This document shows positions 26,624 through 39,782 of a stretch of 64,000 bases of DNA, piece by piece (the first letter of the stretch is position 1; each line of letters starts with the position of its first letter). The notes under the pieces are model-generated. The model was given only the letters and a program-made list of their open reading frames with translations, was not told where the DNA came from and made no database searches. The position numbers and the translations under genes are program-made. The stretch is from Lenzites betulinus (taxonomy: Eukaryota > Basidiomycota > Agaricomycetes > Polyporales > Polyporaceae), in the NCBI GenBank assembly GCA_022264855.1, contig JABYQU010000017.1, positions 248,001 through 312,000 of the forward strand, written 5' to 3'.

Positions 26624-26982
26624 GGTAGAAGAGAGAGGAGGAAGGGGTATCCCGGCGGACGGAGAACGTTGAAGTCGGAACGTGCAGAGTGAGTGTGCAG
26701 AACGAGCGCGACGGCCTCGAGGTTTCTTGCAGTCCTGACGCGACGATCACGTTAGACGCCCAGCGCGCGCTGCCCAAAGTCACCTGCCTAATATCCCAAT
26801 ATTCCCACGGTCGCGTATTAGCGGGCGCCTGTTCGCCTGTGATGTGCGTGTCTCGCGATCCACTGCTAGGACCGTCCTGACTCTCTCTCTTTCTTCTGTC
26901 ACTGTGTCCACGAAACATGTCCTCCGCGTAGTTGTCTGAACTTCCCGAAGCTACTCATTGTTTGCCAAACTCTACATATTCC
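26624..26982. other. Divergent promoter between the SUR7-like gene and sterol glucosyltransferase
   Basis: 359 nt between two divergent starts. It contains a pyrimidine run (26878-26900, ctctctctctttcttctg) upstream of the glucosyltransferase start. No other feature is clear. Confidence 0.5.
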
Positions 26983-29900
26983 ATGGCGGACGACTCGGGC
27001 GATCTGCCCACCTCCCTAGGAAGCCCCGCGAGCGCGATAGCGCACACTCCTCCCGCAAATTCGCCCGATTCCACACCGACACCGACAGCCGCGTCTGCAG
27101 CAGGATTGGTCAATCGCACAGTAGAAAAGACCCGTGCAACACCCCTGCTCTCGCAGAGCCAGCCAGCCCTACCCCAATCAAGCCACCGGCGCATGTTCAG
27201 CCTCACCAGGGGCAAAGGCAAGGACAGGCAGACCCATGATGGTACGCTCACCTACATGCCTTCCGCGAACGAGTAGTAACCTCACGACGCTTACGTTTCA
27301 GGCGACCACCCCGCGGCGTCCCAGTCCCAAGTCCTCTGCTCACCGCCGAGGTCCCCCTCGCGTCTCCCCTCCCTGCGCCGGCGTAAGCCCGCGGCCGGCG
27401 GGGACGACGAGTCGCCCTTCATTACCCCTGGCTCCCCGCCGTTGGGCCCAAGCCAGCCGGAGACGCAGAACGCGATTTGGCGTGGCTTCCGATCGGTGCG
27501 TTCCCCTTCGGGCCGAGTGACATGTGTTATTCGACCCCGAACTGATCACCCTGCGGACTGTGGCTGTAGATGCATGCGGGGACGCAGACGTTCATCCAGG
27601 CGCTGCAGGCCGTGCCGTGGGCCGAGGACCAGGACAATGACGACGAGTTCATGAACCACGATGTGGCGCCTGCGGAGGCGGACAGCGACGAAGACGACAG
27701 ACCCGGTGCGTGTGGCGGCGGAGTGTATTGTAATGGGCACTGACTATCTACTGCGTTTGCGTAGTCAATCGGCTGACGTCCTCAATCCATGCCATCTACC
27801 GCCCTCTCGCCCGTTTCAGGCGAGGAGAGCTCTCTAGTTCTGCGCACCCCTCGGCTATAAGCCCCACGCTCCCCACGCTGTCGGACGCTGAGGAAAGCGT
27901 GCCCTCGGAAGAGCACCCCATGTCTGACGAAGATATAGAGGGCGACTTTGAGCCGACCGCTCCTGGGCACGTCTTGCACTCGAGCCATACCGGCCGCGCG
28001 TCCCCAGAGCCGATCCTTGGGTTAGACGCTTCGATCTCGGGTATCTCGGAACTGCACACGAGGGAAAGGGCGGGCAGTCGGTCTGCCAATATGGCCACTG
28101 TGCGTCAGAACCGACGCACGCAGCTCGCGGAGAAGCTGCGGGATGTGTTCGAACTGGACAACATACAAGAAGTGGTTGCAGGTCAGTGGTTTTCTTTCGC
28201 GGAAACGGTAAGATGTAACGGCTGTGCTGACACCTCGAAGAAATGCCGTGTTGGCTTCTGCGCTCAGTCTGTAAGCCGACTTGCCTAATTTATCCGGCTT
28301 AGGACATGTAACCTGACTTGCTGCGCAGTGCTGCAGGGCTACATGTATCTGACAGACGCGTACATATGCTTTTTCGCGCATCTTCCCTCACGAGAGGTTT
28401 GTGCATCTCTTGTGTATTCTGACGTCATCACTCAACGTAACACAGGACCAAGTGTTGAAATCAGGTTCGCTACTGAAGAGGGCACAGCGCACGAAACGCT
28501 GGATCAGGCATTGGTTCATCCTAAAGAACGACGTGCTCTCCTGGTATCAGTCTGCTTCGGTAAGTTGCTATCATTTACTCTGAGAGAACGGGCGCTCATT
28601 TCCCGCAGGATCCGTACTTCCCTCACGGCGTGGTAGACCTACGATATGCTATCAGCTGCGAGCCTATAAACCAGAAGGACATTCGTCTCCGAACCAACCA
28701 GAAGTCTATCCGGCTTTCGGCGGACTCCGTTGCCAGCCGTGACGAATGGGTGAAGGCAATCCGCAAAGTCATACTGAAGGTCACCAATATGGGGAACAGC
28801 ATCAAGGTCAGTGGCTCTGGAATAGAAACAGCACTTCACAAGCTAATGAATTGACGCGCTTCAGATTGCTATCCCCTACCCAGCTGTTGTAGACGTGGAC
28901 AGGTCCAACACCATGGAATTCAGTGAGACGATTGAGATCAAGGTGCAGGACAGGAGTTCCGACCTTGCCCTCGACTCCTACTTCTTCGCATATTTCAACG
29001 ACCTGCCCGCTGCACTGGAACAGATACGGGATGCGGTACGGGCATACCGCACCATGCCTTCCTTCCAGCATGCTCCTTCGGTGGTTGACACCACTATTGC
29101 ACGCTCACCTGGTCCCAGGCCGCCCAACGAGCGTGCGCCGAGCAGCGCTACTGCCGACCAGTTGCCGCGAACACCGTCAGGCTTCAAGCTGACGTCTCTC
29201 CTCCCTCTGGGACGCGCCGCGAGCACCCCCGGGCCGTCAACGGGGGACACAAACAACGAGGACTTCACGCACATCGTCAAGCGGAGCGGCTCTTCCTTTG
29301 TCCCCATCGCCTCACTCGCCGAGACAACCTCGCCTACCGAAGGTGAGAACCCCGTGCGGGCTAACCTCCTCCGCGCGTCCTCCTCCAGTCTGACCCCGAC
29401 CCCCTCTGTCTCTGACCACACTTACCCGCCCTCTGTCTCAGCGTCGACTGCAGACACGCGTGGATCACAATCTCATCCTTATCCCCATTCTTCGCCCGCG
29501 TCGGCGAAAGACACCGCGGGCGGATGGTCGGTCGGCATGCCCTCGATGCCGTCCTGGCTGCGCGTCCCTTCGCGCAGCTTGTTCAACGCGGCCATCCCAC
29601 CGATCGTGCGCCCCCACCTCGAGCACGCGCTGACGCTCCCGCTCGGCGTCGGTGTGAAGGAGATCGTGTCATCGCACTCGCGCGCGTCTTCGCGCAGCCG
29701 GCACGCGCCGAGCAACAGCGCGAGCGGTAGCGGCGAGTTTGGCTTCTTCAGCATCCTGGAGAGCCCCGGGACTGGCGTGGATCCGGAGACGGCGGATAAG
29801 TTCCGGACGGCGTTTGCGTTCGACGAGAAGGAGAACCTCCTGGGCAGTGAGTAGCTTTCTGTATATGGGGGTTGGAGCGTGTGCTGATGCGTTGAGCAGT

Positions 29901-32299
29901 CTTCCCTGGGTACTTGTATAGGCTCCTTCCCGTCTACGGGCGGCTCTACGTCTCCACCAACTACTTCTGCTTCAAGTCGAGTGGTCCGTTGACCTCGCGC
30001 ACCAGGGTACGTCTATTTCCCGCTTCCCCTGCTAGTGCTCCACTGATGCGCCGCATGCCGCACAGATGATGCTCCCGCTCAAGGACATCCTCGCGACCGA
30101 GAAGCAGAAGTCCTTCCACTTCGGACACCACGGCCTCGTCGTGATCGTGCGCGGGCACGAGGAGCTCTTCTTCGAGTTCTCGGACGAGGAGCGGCGCGAT
30201 GCATTCGTGAACGTTCTCCACCAGCAGCTCGATGACGCGCGGCAGCGCCCGGCCCCGGGAGGCAGCGGCAGCGATGCGCAGGCGCGGTCGCAGGACCCGC
30301 TGATCCTCGAGGAGTTCGGCCCCCGCGACCCTCTCGCGCGCAGCGGCTCGCAGGGGAGCCTCGCGGAGTCGACGGCGCCGCCCGCGCACATGTTCACGTC
30401 CCAGAGCTCGACGTTCCTATCGTTCAAGCCGGATAAGCCACTGCACTTCACGATGCTGACGATTGGCTCGCGCGGAGACGTGCAGCCGTATATCGCGCTC
30501 GCGAAGGGGTTGATGGCGGACGGACATCGGGTACGGATCGCGACGCATGGGGAGTTCAAGGAGTGGGTTGAGTCGGTATGTCTACTCTGTTATGTTGCGA
30601 GGATCGGTAGCGCTGACTGATGATGCGTTTGGTAGCATGGCATCGAGTTTGGGTATGTTGGGGGTGACCCGGCTGAGCTCATGCGGATTTGTGTCGAGAA
30701 CGGGACGTTCACTGTCGCGTTCCTCAAGGAGGGTGTGCAGAAGGTTGGTCTCTTCTTGTGCTTAATGACCGCATATACTCAACAAATATTGGCATAGTTC
30801 CGCGGTTGGATCGACGACCTGCTCAAGACATCATGGGAGGCGTGCCAGGGCACGGACGTGCTGATCGAGAGTCCAAGTGCCATGGGTGGCTTCCACATCG
30901 CTGAAGCACTCAAGATTCCGTACTTCAGGGCGTTCACTATGACTTGGACACGGACAAGGTCAGTAGACGTGGCCTTCCTGCGTTACGAATGTAACACTAA
31001 CCTCGTCGCAGGGCATACCCCCATGCATTTGCAGTGCCCGAGCACAAGGTGAGTATTCGCATTGACTGGCTTGCGAGAGTTTCTGCTTACAACATCATCA
31101 GATGGGCGGCAACTACAATTACATGGTGAGCCTTGCCAATGCATGAAGTGCTGCACTGTTGCTAAAACGTATAACTAGACCTATGTCCTATTCGACCAAG
31201 TTTTCTGGAGGGGCACTGCTGGACAGATCAACCGCTGGCGCCGCAACACCCTGGGCCTCCCGGGCACAAGTCTCGACAAGATGGAGCCTCACAAGATCCC
31301 ATTCCTCTACAACTTTAGCCCGATCGTCGTTCCCCAACCTCTGGACTGGCCCGAGTGGATCCGCGTGACGGGCTACTGGTTCCTCGACGCCGCCGACGTG
31401 GGCTCAAAGAAGTGGGAGCCCCCGCAGGAGTTGTTGGATTTCATGGCCGAAGCGCGCAAGGCAAAGAAGAAGATCGTGTATATCGGCTTCGGGAGCATCG
31501 TCGTGCCCGACCCGAAGGCCATGACGCGCTGCGTGATCGACGCCATCGTCGAGAGCGGCGTCTACGCTATCCTGTCCAAGGGCTGGTCGGACCGGCTGGT
31601 GAAGAACGCTCCTGCGCAGACCGAGCCCGAGGAGCCGCTTCCGAAGCAGATTTACCCGATCTCTTCTATCCCTCACGACTGGCTGTTCAAGCAGATTGAT
31701 GCTGCATGTCATCACGGCGGTGCTGGCACCACCGGTGCTAGTCTGCGAGGTGTGTTGCGTCTTGGTGCTTGTTTCTAGGTGGGGTACTGACAATCTGCAG
31801 CCGGTATTCCTACAATCATCAAGCCGTTCTTCGGTGACCAGTTCTTCTGGGCTGACAGGGTCGAAGCGCTTGGGATTGGTACGGCTGTACGCAAGTTGAC
31901 CGTAGAGACCCTCTCCCATGCACTGCTCGACGCCACGACAAACCAAAGGCAGATAGAGCGCGCCAGCGCTATCGGTGAACAGATTCGCGGGGTATGTAAA
32001 CAAGCTCGCTCAAATTCACTTTCACTCACATCTATATACAGGAGGATGGCGTCTCAGTTGCTATCGAGGCCATTTACCGCGATCTCGAGTATGCGCGGTC
32101 GTTAATCAAAGGCACTGCCAATCGTGATATTCGCGACCTCCGCGAAGAGCTTTTCGACGCTGAACACGCCACCATCCGCGACTATCCATCCGCGACGCCA
32201 CCTGAACACCCAAGCCCCAGTGGGTCGGCCACCGCTGCCAGCGACTGGAGCGTCATATCGGACTCGGATGAACCCTCACACGACTCGCATGACCCCTAA
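26983..32299 (+). CDS. ATG26: Sterol 3-beta-glucosyltransferase (UGT51/ATG26 type, GRAM-PH-GRAM-GT)
   Basis: Transfers glucose from UDP-glucose to ergosterol at membranes; some fungal members act in pexophagy. The start ATG at 26983 gives [14 protein letters not shown]. Order of parts: Ser/Pro-rich head, GRAM1 ([15 protein letters not shown] to [13 protein letters not shown]), PH domain ([20 protein letters not shown] to [11 protein letters not shown]), a long Ser/Pro linker, GRAM2 ([20 protein letters not shown]), then the family-28 fold with [34 protein letters not shown] and the nucleotide-sugar site [20 protein letters not shown] with [12 protein letters not shown]. It ends in an acidic tail. 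About 1,400 residues from some twenty exons. The full set of membrane-binding domains is intact. Confidence 0.94.
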
Positions 32300-32519
32300 T
32301 GCCCCGTCTCATAGAACAAATGCCTTCCGGCTTCCTTATCTCGTATATAATCACTCGTCTTGCATCCATGCGCACACTCCTCAACTCTGCCATTCCGCGT
32401 TCGACCATTGATGTCCTCCTCCTGTCCTCCACTGTAGATGCCCCCCCCCTGCTCCCCTGTAGTCGTACCATAACACCATGTATATGCGCCCTCCCTGCCG
32501 TGTCCCCTACGTGTACCCA

Positions 32520-34071
32520 CTACGCCGAGGCTCCCGCGGCCTCGTCCTTGTAATGCTCGTCGAATATGCGCTTGCTGAACTGCCCGAAGTCCTCCGTCGC
32601 GGACAGCTGCTGGTCAACGTTCGGCTGCATGAAGAGCGCGAACGTCTCGCGCGAGACGCTCTCCGCGTCTGCCGCCGCACCGACGCGCACGCAGTGCGGG
32701 GTGGCGCGCAGGCGACCGGCCGTCGCGAGCTCAAGAGCCTCGCCCGTCTGGAAAGCGAGGCAGTCGACGGGGATGGACACTTTCGTGAGGGCGCCGCCGC
32801 GTGTGCGGATGTAGAGCCCGGAGCTGGGGGAGGGCGATTGGACGACGCCGGGCTCTCCGGAGGGGTTGTTGCGGAGGTACAAAGCCTGTTGTGTGGCTGC
32901 ATTAGTTTGTTTACCTACTTTTGAGAAGGAGACTTGACACCCACGGAACAGAGACCAGTAAGCAGAGAGTGGTCTAGGTGGAACCCGCACCAGCTGTCGA
33001 TAGCTTCGTCATCTGCAGGGAGAGGATTCTCTGGTGACGGAGGGAAGTAGTGCAGGAGGCGTGCCTTCACAGTCTGGGAGGAGCTGATCAGGTCGGAGAG
33101 TGATAGGGAGGCGTCGCTCAAATACGACGACGCTAAAGATTACTTTGATGTCAGAAGGCTAGAAGTTCGGCGATGGCAATGGTATAATTTACCGAATGGC
33201 TGGCAGGCCACAGCAAGCTGGCATCCGACGCCAAAGACGAATCTGTTGTACACATTCGTGAGTGGAAGGGGGTTAAGCTATCGGTCTATCACATACCGTC
33301 CGAGATCCTTGAATGCATGCTCGAAATCCTGGACTTCCGCTGTCTCTGAAGGCCCTGGGTTTATCGATTGTTCAAAACAGAGCAAAGGTGAAGGCAATGT
33401 TCACGATGACTTACAGATGTTCTTGCCGTAATATTCAGGATAAGCTTCCCGCAGCTGAGCGGAAACATTCGGCTCGTCGAGCACCGGGTTAGCGTAGTAT
33501 GACCCCTTCATCGTATCTAGCGATACGATTAGCTCATCTTTATAATATGCATGGCCTGTATGAGTCACCTGGCTTCCCATTCATGATCTCCTGCGGGTTA
33601 GTAGCGGGTTAGCGATCATCAGCATATTCGGCACTCCCTTGCTGCACTACAAGACTGACTTTTCCATGGGACCAACCGAAGCTACATGCGAAGTGAGTGC
33701 TAAGTTCGAGCGCGAAGATGAAAAGCTTTGTTCCCACCTGTATCTGCTCTTAGAGTCCGCATAGCGTTCCCTGATCTTGGGATCAAGGTGGGCGAACCGG
33801 TATGCCAACTTGAGGAGCCTCTCTCGAGCCGGGGCATAGGTCTTTGGCAGATCCCGGACAATAATGATCCCCAGACTATCCGGGTGTGATCCAAACGCTT
33901 TCTCTAGTATAGTTATATGTTCGTGAGCGGTCACGTCCTCGAAAAAGTGGGTTATCGCTTACCAATGGAAGAAGTCAAGGTCAAAGGAGAGGATACGAGC
34001 TCGTTGTACGAGATCGATACTGCGCCCTCTGATGTGAGCGTGACATTCCCGTTGTGTGCAACCGTGGCCAT
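32520..34071 (-). CDS. 2-oxoglutarate/Fe(II)-dependent oxygenase (clavaminate synthase-like fold)
   Basis: The start at 34069-34071 gives MATVAHNGNVTL. Exons join in phase, including two neighbouring 22-nt exons that encode SFGWSHGK and EIMNGKP. Conserved parts are IIVRDLPKTY, GSYYANPV, the iron ligands His-x-Asp in WCGFHLDHSLLTGL, and downstream CLAFQTGEAL with the distal His in RATPHCV and VSRETFALFMQPN. This is the layout of isopenicillin N synthase-like non-haem oxygenases. The substrate is unknown: similar uncharacterised proteins occur in many fungi and plants, and no cluster neighbours point to a pathway. About 370-390 residues. Confidence 0.82.
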
Positions 34072-34506
34072 GGTTCTACGCAAGATACTCCTTGTGAGAT
34101 AGTGCATGGAGTATGCAACCCTAGTGAACGACGTCTCCGAGTGCTTCTTGAGAGGCTGTGCTTCAGTACAAGAACGTCGTGGACCGAGCTTACAGAGCCT
34201 GAACCAGATGGAAGATAACGCCGGTATATCATGTCAGGTACCTGAGCTGGCCCATGTGCTCCCCAGTGTGCTACTTGACAGTCTGGATTCTGATGGGCCC
34301 CTCCCCACCTTACAAGCTACCACTAGTACTATGCACTACTAGTCAAACAAGTGTGATATCAACGCATAGTTCATAGCAGCCATAATCTGCGTCCGAGATA
34401 AACATGTGCCATGCGGCAGTCCTAATACAGAGGGGTGTACGTGCGGTAATAAGTTATCCGTATCCGTTCTCTAGTCCATGCAACCAAACCTATAGTCCAT
34501 CCCCCG
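34072..34506. other. Intergenic: oxygenase promoter and RIC1 3' flank
   Basis: 435 nt between two leftward genes. A 7-bp inverted repeat ACTAGTA/TACTAGT with an 8-nt loop lies at 34322-34343, beyond the RIC1 stop, and could form a small hairpin near RIC1 transcript ends. Nothing else is supported. Confidence 0.45.
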
Positions 34507-37500
34507 TCAGTGCGCACTCCCGTTCCCGTTGCCCTGGCCGAGCTGGGAATCAGCCGAAGGGACTATCTGCGTCTCCACGAGGGCGCTCTGCAGCGCCGCG
34601 CCGGTATCGTCGATCGAGTGCAGGAAGCGCAGGATCTCCCTGCAAAGCTGCCAGTCCTGTGCCGTAGTCGCGCTGCGCAAGAGGCGGATCGCGTCGCCGT
34701 TCATGCCATCAAGCTGCTCCAGACCGTGCAGCACGAGCAGGTACGAGCCCGCGGTCTTCAGCCGGCCAGTGCTCAAGCACGACTAGGCATCGGGTCAGTT
34801 GGAAAGGAGATGGGTGGGTTAGGAAATAACCAGCGTACCTCGAAGAGGATCTTCGGGTTGCCGACAATGTCGAACAGCCGGGGCCACCTATTCATTTCAA
34901 TCTTCCGCGCACAGCCGACGACAACGTCCAATGCGTCGTCGAAGTGGTCCAGGAACTCGATAGCAGCCTGGAGTAGGCCCTGTTCTTTCGAATCCGCGGA
35001 GATCGATGTTCCGTCGACCCCATCAGCGTCCTCTTCGACGACATTGTGCAGGAGAATTTCCAGTGCATGTGCGAAGTATACTAGATGCTGATAATGGGAC
35101 GCGAAGGTGACGGCCTCCCTGCACTGGTTGTTCTCCAGGTGGAATCGGAGGATGTGGTGGAGGAACAGATGGGACTAGAAAACGTACGTGAGTTTTTGCA
35201 AGAAAACAAATAGGGAATCTGCATACACTTGTTACATGTCTAAACATTGTGAAAGACAAGTTTGTCCGCGTCGCGGCTTCCACCTCCACGCCGATGATGA
35301 TACCCTTGTCCATGAGCACAGCTTATCCTCGTTGAGCATCGACGTGTAACGGAAGCGGGAGTGTACTCACACAACGGATAGAAGTCCAAAGGAATGTTCA
35401 CGCTCTCCTTGACACGATCCAGGGTCACGCTTCCATCCTCAACGTCCGACGCGGACGGCGTAGACTCAATCGCCAAGGCATTGAGCCAGACACGGATACC
35501 CTGGCCGTCGTACCCCCATAGGGAGTTCTCCAGTGTACCGATACCCCGAAGATGAATCCAGCAGAACTCGATTCTGTCTGCAAGTATCTGCATGTCGTAC
35601 TTGACCTCGCCTTCTTCGGACTAGAATGCACGTGTTAAATACTAGAAATACAGAATAAAGAACTGAGGCTTACTTTGCGAGGTCTCAATAGAACAAGCTT
35701 CCCGCCCACGATCATGAGAACAGTCGCCACAGCCAAGTCCTCTGCGGGGTCTCCAAGCTCTACAACGAGACGATAAATTTCTGGGAACGAACGACAAGGT
35801 GATAAGCTTACGCTTCTGAGCGCTGGGTATCATCCAACTCAACGCTCTGACCGCGCTGGGTACCGCGATCACCCCGTCAAATGTGATGCTGCCGCAAAAG
35901 TGGAGCTTGATCGCGTCCGTGGTGGGTATAATGAGATAGTGGTAGAGGGTGTTGTCAGCCGTATACACAAGGAGGGAGTTGTCCACGAGAGAGAGGATCA
36001 CAACGGGCGAGGGCACCATTTCGCGGTGCAGGACGTTCTGGTTGCTGAGCTCCAAATCGCGCGAGTACAAACGTATCTGGGTCAGTGTGTTAGACGGCTC
36101 TCTATATACCATGGAACAAAGTTGCCTCCACATACTTGATATGCCCCTGCGACTTCCACAGCAGCGATGAGCACATGGTGAAACCACAACAATCCGCCCT
36201 TGACGGTGAACGCCTGCTCCTGGAGCTCATCTGCGAACATCTTCCACCGGCCAGACGTAGAGCTGTAATGGACGAGCCCTCTCCGGCCGGCTATCGCGAT
36301 TAGCCTGCCGTCGGCGCTGAGAGACGAGTACCGGATGGGCCAGTTCGCAGACATGTATGACTGAGGGACCTTGACATGTTGCCATACATCCGCTTCTGGG
36401 TTGATGACACTCATGTCGGGCTGGTCGGCGCCGCGATACACGAGCACACGGTCGTCCATTTGCAGGAATGCATACTGGGTATTGTCCTGCCAATTGAATG
36501 AGAACGGAGGCCTGAAGGGGGACGCGTGAGTCATGTCAGCTTACTGGTGAATGTTGTCCTGTCGTGGCGCTCTTTGCGAATGGTAGCACGAAGAGCTGAC
36601 CATCCGCCGCTATGCATCGGTGTCAGCTTTAATCTCATGATCCACACAAGATATGCTTACTATTGGGTGATGACTGGGCTAGCATCACTAGCTCGAAGTT
36701 TCCTGGAGCCCAGAACTGTACGCGGTATGATCAGCTTCAGCTAGCTGCAAAAGGTGGTGAGAAGCTCACCAGGCTCCTCACGCCATACATGAAAGCGTCT
36801 TGGAATCTGCATGCGGAATAAACAACTCGGCCAGAGAGTGGTCAAAAGTTGAGTCCTCCACCTACCTCTCTTCATCCACCTCATACTCAACCCCAAAGCC
36901 CCACGCCAGACACCGTCCGCCGACGCTCCAAATCGCCCACCCCTTCTGCCAACCCACCGCCAACACATATCCGTCCGAGCTCCACTCCATCGTACACACC
37001 TCGCCCGTGCCATCCCTCGCATACATGCCTGGCACGCGAAGCACCTGCGGCGTGGGCGGCGCGCCCCCAACCGCGCTCGGGTTAGGAAAACCCGCGAATT
37101 CGACAGTGCCCCCATGTGTTCCCACAGCGAGCATCGAGAACTTGGGGTTTAACGCGACGGCCATCGCACGCCGTGGCTCCGTGTACGTGTACCGCGCGAG
37201 GTCGCCCGGGTCAACGTGCTTGCGCTTCTGCACCCAGCGCGGTGGGGAGACGTGGTGTATGCATGTGCCGTGCCATTGCAGTGGCCGTTCGGAGGAAGTG
37301 CTGTCCGCAGATGGTCGGCTAGGTGGGAGGTGGCCGAGCTGTTGGGGGTGTTAGAAGGGTACGGATAGAGATGGGATGAAGGAGATTAACCTGGGCCCGA
37401 TCGTCGTCTGCTGTACTGGTTTCGGATGCGCTGGGACCTATGTCCTGCTCTTGGTAGAGCTGGACGAGATATGCGCGCCCTTCAGAGGTTATCCACGTCT

Positions 37501-38417
37501 CGAAGCCGGTCTGGCGGTGGTATGTAATCTGGCATACGGTCACTGTGACAAGAGTAAGAACGCAGTCCAAGCACTGGGACCTCGGCACAGCACGATGTAT
37601 GCGCACCGTCAGGATCTACAAGCCAAGGAAGCTCTTCCTCGTTGATCCCCCAGGTGTCGTAGCCTTCCCGCACATGGTCGCCGCCGCTGCCGTTGGCGTT
37701 TGGCCAGGGCACGCGCTGTATGGCCCGAGGTTCGCATGTGGAGAACAGTATGTAGTCCTTGCGAGGAGACACGCTGTAGGCCGACATGCATACATGACAC
37801 TCTTGCTGTTATGTTAAGTACATATCACATACCTTAGCAAAGACCCCTCTATCCGTATCACGCCCTCCAGATGGAGATTGAGTGATTGGAGCGGGAGAGC
37901 CTCCCCCGCGCCCGGCAAGAAGTGTCGCGCAGCATTGGCAGGAAGTGGTGGGGTCTGGTAGGGAACTTCTTCGGCATTGTATTCGACCGTTACGAGAACG
38001 AGGTATGAGAGCGTCGTCTAAAGGCACGCCCACACTTTCTGTGAGCTCGCGCCCTTCGCTATGCCTGCAGGGTCAATCCAAACGCACCTGCACTACAATC
38101 CGCTGCCCGTCTGGCGACCAATGCAGATGTAGATTCTCGCCATGTTCTTGGACCGACGTCTCCGTGCGCGAAAGATGTGCAAGTACAGCTGAGGGCTATT
38201 GCCCGAACACACACTCCCTGTTTAGCTTTCCGCTCCGGTTGACTAGGACGAGATAGCAGACACGTACGCGCACGCGCCAGAGAGATAACCCGCTCTTCGT
38301 GACCGACGCGAAGAGTGTCTTGCGCGGGCTCGGAGCGAGTGCGAGGACTAGTTCGCTCGGAAGTGGCAGCGCGGGCGCGCTGGAGAGCTGCCTCGCCGCG
38401 GATGTCGGGAAGTACAT
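34507..38417 (-). CDS. RIC1: RIC1, Rab6/Ypt6 guanine-nucleotide exchange factor subunit
   Basis: RIC1 and RGP1 form the exchange factor for the Golgi Rab Ypt6/Rab6. The N-terminus MYFPTSAARQLSS at 38417 leads into beta-propeller blades with HLHWSPDGQRIVVQ, ARYTYTEPRRAMAVALNP, VCTMEWSSDGYVLAVGW and SLSADGRLIAIAGRRGLVHY. The C-terminal RIC1 domain contains SHLFLHHILRFHLE, FAHALEILLHNVVEE, VVVGCARKIEMNRWPRLF and YLLVLHGLEQLDG with DAIRLLRSA and LCREILRFLHSID. All segments lie in order on one strand and join through short introns, giving about 1,000 residues. RIC1 C-terminal blocks are distinctive, so the call is firm. Confidence 0.92.
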
Positions 38418-38901
38418 TGTACCTACACGACCAGGGCCAGGGCTAGCGTTGGTTCAAAGCTGAGACAGAGCAATGAGTCGTGGGGAGGCCGCGGAGAATG
38501 CGAGTGAGAGAGTCGCCCAGAGGATCTGACAGTGAGAAGCAGCATGAAGTGAGAGGTAAACGGCACACATCGCGGGACCTGATTTTCGCTTTGGAATGAT
38601 GTCTCATGCACATGCATGGTGTATCTCAACCAACGTTCATTCGGACATCAGCACAGGCGGTATGTAACATTATTTGCTGCGTGGCACTGGTAAAGAGAAC
38701 TGCTACGAGGGATATATGCGATGGGGTTAAGTATGGAACGGCGGAACTCATGGCTACAAATACACGTATGGTACAATTGAAAACATGCATGCGCGACCAA
38801 CGGAACTGACAGAACTGACGACGACTGAGCAGGGAGAAACGAATAAACGGATCGGGTGGAGACCGTCCAATGAATACGTTAAGTGACGGTCCGCTTCGCA
38901 C
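38418..38901. other. Intergenic: RIC1 promoter and PRELI-like 3' flank
   Basis: 484 nt between two leftward genes. No conserved reading frame, repeat or RNA gene seen. Confidence 0.5.
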
Positions 38902-39782
38902 TCATCCCGAGCGCAGCCACGATCTCATCCGCGACCATGCACCTCCACCATTGGCGGGGGATGAAGGCGCACCCGGAGTGTCATTTCGTGCCTCGTTTAT
39001 CACGGGAGCGTTGTGGGGTGCGGGAGCTTTTGCGGTCGGGTCGTTCAAAATGCGGTGGGAGACGAGGAAAGAGTTTGAGGCACCCAGGGTCAAGGGCTGC
39101 CGGCGAGACTGACGGATGAGGTCAAGTATGATGAAGAAGCCTTCGCGAGACTAAGGGGGTGTCAGCTGAGAGCTGTGCGAAGGTAGGGAGGCCATGCGGC
39201 TTACCCGCTGCAGGTTGGCCTTGAACTTTGCGAGACCGTAGTTCTCAATCTTCTTGGTCAGCCCCCAGCCGAAACCAGACAAGAAGAACGCCTCGGTAGT
39301 CTGCAATGTTCTCCTGCAGGGTGTGCAGTTAGGAGCTGTATGGGAAGCTGCGGGAGCATTACACGACGTACCCGTCTTCCGCCTGGCGAATGTGGATGTG
39401 CTCCTCCACCTGCATGACCTTGACATGGTCAAGGTTTTTCGTCGTGCACCGCATGACTTTGCCAAGCGGGTCAACCTCGCTCTCCTCCAAGACCCACGAC
39501 TCTGCTCGCTGGATCATGCCCTTCGGTGCCCATCTTGGGAGCGAGCCGGTCTTGAGTATAAGCCGTGTTGTCCGAAGAGTGCCGGCAGGTGTGATGTCCC
39601 GCGAAATCACGTCGCAGGAGAGGATATGCGATGAGTAGGGGTTGGGGTATCTTAACAGATACGCAAGAGAAACAATGGACCAGGGATCGCTAGAGGGACG
39701 CGTCTCAACGGTGTGTGGGAGCGGCAGACGACCAGGAGCGTCAAACTCACTCATACAAGAAGGACTGCGAGTAGAACTTCAT
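38902..39782 (-). CDS. PRELI/UPS family mitochondrial lipid-transfer protein
   Basis: PRELI/MSF1-domain proteins, with Mdm35/TRIAP1, carry phosphatidic acid or phosphatidylserine across the mitochondrial intermembrane space. The ATG at 39780-39782 gives MKFYSQSFLY in a 32-nt exon, then DPWSIVSLAYLLRYPNPYSSHI, the family hallmark. Further blocks are SRDITPAGTLRTTRLI, PRWAPKGMIQRAESWVLEES, KVMRCTTKNLDHVKVMQVEE and FGWGLTKKIENYGLAKFKAN. The C-terminus is a low-complexity Ala/Pro/Gly tail. Length is about 235 residues. Ups1- or Ups2-type specificity cannot be told from sequence alone. Confidence 0.92.
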
